Assembly: GCA_026398435.1 (NCBI GenBank)
Contig: JAPLSW010000077.1
Coordinates: 1-34,083, forward strand
Direction of reading: 5' to 3'
Source: Chlamydiota bacterium
Lineage (GTDB): Bacteria > Chlamydiota > Chlamydiia > Chlamydiales > Rhabdochlamydiaceae
DNA length: 34,083 nucleotides
Shown here: positions 32,145 through 34,083 of the stretch, piece by piece
How the letters are laid out: each line of letters starts with the position of its first letter
How positions within the stretch are numbered: position 1 is the first letter of the stretch
Notes under the pieces: generated by a model
The model's input: only the letters and a program-made list of their open reading frames with translations
Database searches by the model: none
Told to the model about the DNA's origin: nothing
Position numbers and translations under genes: made by a program

Positions 32145-33488
32145 ATGCTCGGTAAGCAGTTAAAAGACTTGGAAAACTATTTTGGGAAAGACTCTTCTAA
32201 TGAAAAAATCATAGAGGGCTTTGCGGTCGATAGCCGCAAGGTAAAGCCGGGCTTTGTTTTTTTTGCTTTAAGAGGAGGAAAAGTAGATGGTCATGACTTT
32301 CTGATCGATGCTTTTAAAAATGGGGCTATAGCGGCTGTTGTCTCTTCTAAATTTACTGAGAAATTTCCGGGGCATACCTTACTTTATGTATATGATGTAC
32401 TAGATACTTTGCAGACTTTTGCAAGAGATGTTCTATCTACGCAGAATAAGCGGATTGTGGCAATCACCGGATCGATGGGTAAGACAACGACAAAGGAATT
32501 TGCAGCCACTATTCTTTCTGCAAAATATAAAGTCTTTAAAACACCAGGCAATGCCAATTCACAAATCGGGCTTCCCTTAAGCCTACTCAATAGAAAAGAT
32601 CTGGGAGAAGAGATCATGGTCCTTGAAATGGGGATGATGGACCATGGGCAGATTGAACGGCTTGTGGAAATTGCTCCACCGGAAGTTGCCGTCATTACCA
32701 AGATTGCTCCGGCCCATTTGGAGTTTTTCCATGATGGCCTAAAAGGTATTGCAGAGGCTAAATCTGAAATTCTATCCCATCCAAATACCAATGTAGCCTT
32801 TATTAATTTTAGCGCTTTTTGCTACGAATCTATTAGTTTTTGTGGAGATTGCGGCAAGACGTACTACTCCTTGGAAAGAAATGGGACTAGTGACCATTGG
32901 ATGGAAAGTCAAGGAAGTCAGATTAGGATCTGTAGTGATGAGGAGAAGAGTCCCTGGCTCACATTGCCTTTTGAAGCTCCTCAGTTAAGAGAAAATTTTA
33001 TAGCAGCCGCACTTGTTGCTAGGTATTTTAAGATTGCCTGGGAAGAGATAGCTTCCGCTTGCTCAAAGCTCACACTTTTTGAAAAGCGTTTTGAAAAAAT
33101 AGAAAGAGACGGGGTGATCTTCATCAACGACTCGTATAACGCAAATCCTGAATCGATGAAATTTGCCATTGCTAATCTTCCGAGGCCCGAAAATGGGGGG
33201 AGGACAATCTTTGCTCTTGGACACATGGTAGAGCTAGGATCCTATTGCCAGCCCTGTCATAGAGAGATAGGGGAGTATGCTGATAGATATGGGGATAGGC
33301 TTTTTTGCCTCGGAGAAAAATGCCTTCCCATGAAAGAGGCTTTTGCCAAATCAGGCAAACCGGTAGAGCATTTTGAAGATTTAAAAAGTATGCAAAAGAG
33401 TTTATTTGCTGAAGTGAAAAAAGGGGATGTTGTCCTTATTAAAGCGTCTAATAGTGTGGGGCTCTGGAGGATTCTGGAAAGTTTGTAA
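32145..33488 (+). CDS. murF: UDP-N-acetylmuramoyl-tripeptide--D-alanyl-D-alanine ligase
   Basis: A 447-residue Mur ligase that adds D-Ala-D-Ala to the UDP-MurNAc tripeptide, the last cytoplasmic step of the peptidoglycan precursor. The N-terminal domain has AVDSRKVKPGFVFFALRGG. The ATP loop is GSMGKTT (109-115), followed by NANSQIGLPLSLL and LEMGMMDHGQI. The C-terminal domain contains INDSYNANPESM, a MurF hallmark. Length and motifs are normal. In Chlamydia murF leads into mraY and murD; here the next gene is unrelated, so that cluster is broken or located elsewhere. AAGGAG lies five bases before the ATG. Confidence 0.95.
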   Translation: MLGKQLKDLENYFGKDSSNEKIIEGFAVDSRKVKPGFVFFALRGGKVDGHDFLIDAFKNGAIAAVVSSKFTEKFPGHTLLYVYDVLDTLQTFARDVLSTQNKRIVAITGSMGKTTTKEFAATILSAKYKVFKTPGNANSQIGLPLSLLNRKDLGEEIMVLEMGMMDHGQIERLVEIAPPEVAVITKIAPAHLEFFHDGLKGIAEAKSEILSHPNTNVAFINFSAFCYESISFCGDCGKTYYSLERNGTSDHWMESQGSQIRICSDEEKSPWLTLPFEAPQLRENFIAAALVARYFKIAWEEIASACSKLTLFEKRFEKIERDGVIFINDSYNANPESMKFAIANLPRPENGGRTIFALGHMVELGSYCQPCHREIGEYADRYGDRLFCLGEKCLPMKEAFAKSGKPVEHFEDLKSMQKSLFAEVKKGDVVLIKASNSVGLWRILESL

Positions 33489-33646
33489 GGGGTAAATTTT
33501 TTTACTAGGTCTTGTTGCTTTTGCTTTGGCATGCGATCTCCAACTCATCCGCCACCTCGTCCTGAACTGTTTACAGTTATATAATTAACTTTACATCGAG
33601 CCATTTCCTCTATTATATGTTAGATTAAGCAATTATTAAAAAATTG

Positions 33647-33676
33647 TTGCTACCTTACCAGGTCTGCTGGTATAAT
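33647..33676 (+). promoter_or_regulatory. Promoter of the PDDEXK_2 gene
   Basis: TTGCTA (33647-33652), an 18-bp spacer and a perfect TATAAT (33671-33676). AAGGA at 33690-33694 is the ribosome binding site for the ATG at 33704. Between murF and this promoter (33489-33646) I see nothing identifiable. Confidence 0.65.
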
Positions 33677-33703
33677 CAAGGATATTTTTAAGGAAATCTT
33701 TCT

Positions 33704-34083
33704 ATGCTCTCAAAATACCTAGACCCAAAAAATGACTTTGCCTTTAAGACGATTTTTGGGACGGAAAAAAACAAAGACATTCTGATTCACTTTCTTAATG
33801 ACGTTCTTGTTTTTAAATCCAAGCAACCTATTGTAGAAGTGGAATTTTTAAAGACGGTGCAAGATGCTGCCATTGCTGCCCAGAAAACAAGTATTGTAGA
33901 TATCTTGTGCATAGATAGCCAAGGGAGTCGTTACATCGTAGAGATGCAGGTAGCTAGAACGATGGGTTTTGAGAAAAGAGCTCAGTACTATGCATCTAAA
34001 GCGTACTGCTCTCAAGCGGAGGTTGGAGATCAATATCATGACCTTAAAGAGGTTGTTTTCATAGCCATTGCAGATTTTATCAT
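33704..34083 (+). CDS. Rpn/PDDEXK_2-family nuclease-like (transposase-related) protein, 3' end outside window
   Basis: An ATG at 33704 opens 126 codons to the window edge. It starts MLSKYLDPKNDFAFKTIFG, the typical opening of the PD-(D/E)xK 'Rpn family recombination-promoting nuclease/putative transposase' group (F-K-x-(I/L)-F-G followed by LxxFLND). The nuclease core is visible: SIVDILCIDSQGSRYIVEMQ supplies the Asp and the ExQ pair of the active site, and GFEKRAQYYASKAYCSQAE is the following helix. Family members are about 280-320 residues long, so over half is missing. It has its own promoter. The family occurs in many copies in amoeba-associated bacteria. Confidence 0.88.
   Translation, partial: MLSKYLDPKNDFAFKTIFGTEKNKDILIHFLNDVLVFKSKQPIVEVEFLKTVQDAAIAAQKTSIVDILCIDSQGSRYIVEMQVARTMGFEKRAQYYASKAYCSQAEVGDQYHDLKEVVFIAIADFI

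Overview
The window reads as a chromosomal segment of a Chlamydiota bacterium, most likely an environmental, amoeba-associated (Parachlamydiales-like) member. Two gene clusters follow orders I recall from Chlamydia: comEC / SUKH-like protein / ptsH / ptsI / ybaB / dnaX (C. trachomatis CT339 to CT334), and metallophosphoesterase / third GroEL paralogue / murF (around CT754 to CT756). Genes absent from the reduced pathogens (type II NADH dehydrogenase, nadC, a CruF-like carotenoid protein, an ISL3 element, a PDDEXK_2 protein) argue against genus Chlamydia itself. The taxon is inferred from gene content and order, not from a search.

Layout. 1-1026 (-): start of a secreted glycine-rich, Pmp/autotransporter-like protein that runs off the left edge. 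1113-4243 (-): comEC and a type II NADH dehydrogenase, separated by a fossil of a second NDH-2 3' end and two large inverted palindromes. 4414-8264 (+): compact operon SUKH-like / hprK / ptsH / ptsI, a regulatory PTS with no sugar permease in view. 8265-8726: a grpB remnant, tandem terminators and a dense cluster of palindromic repeats. 8727-10966 (-): dnaX and ybaB. 11230-13359 (+): PgpH-type c-di-AMP phosphodiesterase. 13442-16567 (-): a 1041-residue protein of unknown family. 16799-17590 (-): CruF-like membrane protein. 17872-19278: ISL3-family insertion sequence whose transposase has an in-frame TGA. 19320-21856 (-): SDR oxidoreductase and phosphohexomutase. 21909-23711 (-): YkgJ-like Cys-cluster protein, metallophosphoesterase and a lysine-rich protein. 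23976-25130 (+): AAA ATPase/DUF4143. 25134-30369 (-): GT9 glycosyltransferase, groEL paralogue, coaX, nadC, rsmI and tRNA-Cys. 30481-31959 (-): secreted seven-repeat (propeller-like) protein with an octanucleotide repeat right after its start codon. 32145-33488 (+): murF. 33704-end (+): start of a PDDEXK_2/Rpn-like protein.

How parts fit together. HprK, HPr and enzyme I form a phosphorelay with both the histidine and the regulatory serine site on HPr. tRNA-Cys, rsmI, nadC, coaX and groEL lie head to tail behind one good sigma-70-like promoter (30388-30416) and end at a strong hairpin (26084-26115), which suggests one long transcription unit for coenzyme synthesis plus a chaperone. The most striking observation is the six-copy 8-bp repeat in the signal-peptide region of the 30481-31959 gene. 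Gain or loss of one copy puts a stop codon directly behind the repeat, the design of a phase-variation switch for a secreted protein.

Gaps over 300 bases: 2609-2977, 8365-8726 and 17591-17948 hold the repeats and fossils listed below; I see no further genes in them.
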